Assembly: GCF_000721265.1 (NCBI RefSeq)
Contig: NZ_JOFZ01000012.1
Location: 653,939-717,938 of the forward strand
Length of the DNA stretch: 64,000 bases
Source of the DNA: Streptomyces sp. NRRL F-5126
GTDB taxonomy: Bacteria > Actinomycetota > Actinomycetes > Streptomycetales > Streptomycetaceae
Reading direction: 5' to 3'
The stretch's first letter is position 1. Every line of letters begins with the position of its first letter. The notes under the pieces are model-generated. The model saw only the letters and a program-made list of their open reading frames with translations. It made no database searches and was not told the DNA's origin. This document shows positions 63,145-64,000 of the stretch, one piece after another. The position numbers and the translations under genes are program-made.

Positions 63145-63717
63145 CTACCTCGTGAAGAGTACCTGGACGTCAGTGTAGGCACCAGGCTCGCCAACTGCTT
63201 TCGTGACTTGAACGTTGCCGAATCCATGTCGAGCTGCCATCTTACCCGTGAACGTACTCCCTGCCGCCTGTTCAGGCGACATGCCACCACGAACCATTTC
63301 ATTGAATGTATTGAGATTGCTCGGCATTGCCCTGACCCACTTACCCTCGATTGCATTGAGGTTCTCGGCACCGAAGTGATTGATGGCATCGTCAAACATC
63401 TGGGCACCCCGCGGTGTAGTCGGACCCTTCTCGATCGCCAGGCTGAGCACACCATTATTTACGTTCGCCATCACGCCACCATCCGAACCGCCATAGAAAT
63501 TAGCGTAATCTCCAAAGAGCCCCTCATTCGCTGCTGCTTTTACCTCCTTACCCTCAGAGGCGAGCTTGGCCAGCTTACCGAGCCTCGCATCAGGGATGAA
63601 AGATGCGACGGTCCATCCACACGACGGCAAGTCGCCCTGGGTCACGCACTGTTTGGCGTCGTCGATTCCGAGTGCGTTACTCCAGGCGTCAGCGTTCTCT
63701 TTCGCTGAACACTTCAC
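63145..63717 (-). CDS. C-terminal toxin domain of an Rhs protein, separated by a stop codon
   Basis: 190 residues: MKCSAKENADAWSNALGIDD, then a domain with NEGLFGDYANFYGGSDGG, FDDAINHFGAENLNAIEGKW, NTFNEMVRGGMSPEQAAGST and a tail FTGKMAARHGFGNVQVTKAV ending in VLFTR. It is in frame with the Rhs fragment on its 5' side but cut from it by TGA at 63772-63774. Without the Rhs shell it would not be delivered, though a GTG at 63717 could allow cytoplasmic synthesis. The toxic activity is not recognised. Confidence 0.65.
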   Translation of the reverse strand: MKCSAKENADAWSNALGIDDAKQCVTQGDLPSCGWTVASFIPDARLGKLAKLASEGKEVKAAANEGLFGDYANFYGGSDGGVMANVNNGVLSLAIEKGPTTPRGAQMFDDAINHFGAENLNAIEGKWVRAMPSNLNTFNEMVRGGMSPEQAAGSTFTGKMAARHGFGNVQVTKAVGEPGAYTDVQVLFTR

Positions 63718-64000
63718 ATCCCAGAAGCCACAGTTGCTGTGGAACAGCTGCTTGAACCCGCATTTGACATCTCAGAATCCACAAGAGGGCGCGGGCGCTT
63801 GCGCTTCTTTTGCGGTGCTGCTGTCCGCAGTGGTCTTCTGCGGCGTCTCCTGCTCTTCATGCTTGATTGTCGTGGTTTCGCGATAGGTGCCTCCGCACAT
63901 CCCGGTGATGTCGCAGCTGGTGTGGCCGTCGGCCTCAATCATGCTGGTGGGGTTGCCGGCGCCGTAGGCGTAGCGGTTGCCGGTGTAGGGGTTGGTGGTG
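63145..64000 (-). pseudogene. Rhs-family polymorphic toxin broken by an in-frame TGA (5' part outside window)
   Basis: From the right edge the frame reads an Rhs-repeat-associated core, TNPYTGNRYAYGAGNPTSMI followed by EADGHTSCDITGMCGG, then a Thr/Glu/Lys linker to APAPSCGF. Next comes TGA (63772-63774), after which the same frame goes on DVKCGFKQLFHSNCGFWDVKC into the toxin domain. The peptide CGFxDVKC thus occurs twice: once with TGG (Trp) and once with TGA. A single G-to-A change explains the break. Rhs proteins make a shell that carries the C-terminal toxin to neighbouring cells. Confidence 0.8.

Noticed and set aside
62853..63455. Upstream extension of the candidate immunity gene to 200 codons
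   Set aside because: The first 107 codons lie inside the toxin gene and look like a shadow; the GTG with GGAG at 63134 is a better start.

Overview
The window is chromosomal DNA from a Streptomyces or very close relative. It has very high G+C and strong third-position GC bias, GTG/TTG starts, many 4-bp start/stop overlaps, and Streptomyces-type families (HrdA-like sigma factor, class F sortase pair, DUF6243, DUF6332, DUF5753/DUF397 pairs). The housekeeping genes dnaG, dgt, ppdK, dusB, glyS, zur, uppS, recO, leuA and era follow the order I remember for the SCO2463-SCO2540 part of the S. coelicolor chromosome. Accessory blocks are inserted between them. No tRNA, rRNA or CRISPR array was seen.

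Layout. 1-2.6 kb: a heterodimeric ABC exporter (first gene cut by the window edge). 2.8-10.8 kb: a small membrane protein, an HrdA-like sigma factor with a long repeat-rich N-terminus, DNA primase, a flavin reductase, dGTPase, a SanA-like protein and CutA. 11-12.6 kb: a wall-anchored protein and a class F sortase. 12.6-18 kb: a VOC protein, then a pca cluster (pcaV divergent from pcaIJHGB) for the beta-ketoadipate pathway, with two 15-bp operator copies between pcaV and pcaI. 18-18.8 kb: non-coding tandem repeats and three strong hairpins. 18.8-29.1 kb: ppdK, a membrane protein, an aldo/keto reductase, dusB and two multidrug efflux pumps, one beside an XRE/MmyB-type regulator. 29.2-29.7 kb: non-coding 110-bp repeats.

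29.7-33.5 kb holds the most interesting metabolic locus. Three genes are coupled by 4-bp overlaps: an acyl-CoA-dehydrogenase-fold flavoprotein, a substrate-binding protein with no signal peptide, and a Cys-less TusA-like/diiron ferritin-like fusion. DUF6243 and a 12-codon ORF lie upstream on the same strand. 33.6-48 kb: glyS, zur, uppS, a ketopantoate-reductase/enolase-superfamily pair, recO, a two-component system with an MMPL exporter, a TerB-like protein, leuA behind a leucine attenuator leader peptide, and era.

48-60.4 kb is accessory and rich in regulators: an FAD monooxygenase/MFS/TetR module with palindromic operators, a cytidine-deaminase homologue that has lost every catalytic residue, an SDR, LysR/quinone oxidoreductase, TetR, HAD, a WhiJ-like module (XRE/DUF5753 plus DUF397 plus small Cys proteins), and an MmyB-type regulator divergent from an SDR. 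60.4-64 kb looks visibly less G+C-rich in its last 2 kb. It ends in an Rhs polymorphic toxin whose frame is broken by one TGA where a duplicated motif has TGG, followed by two candidate immunity genes.
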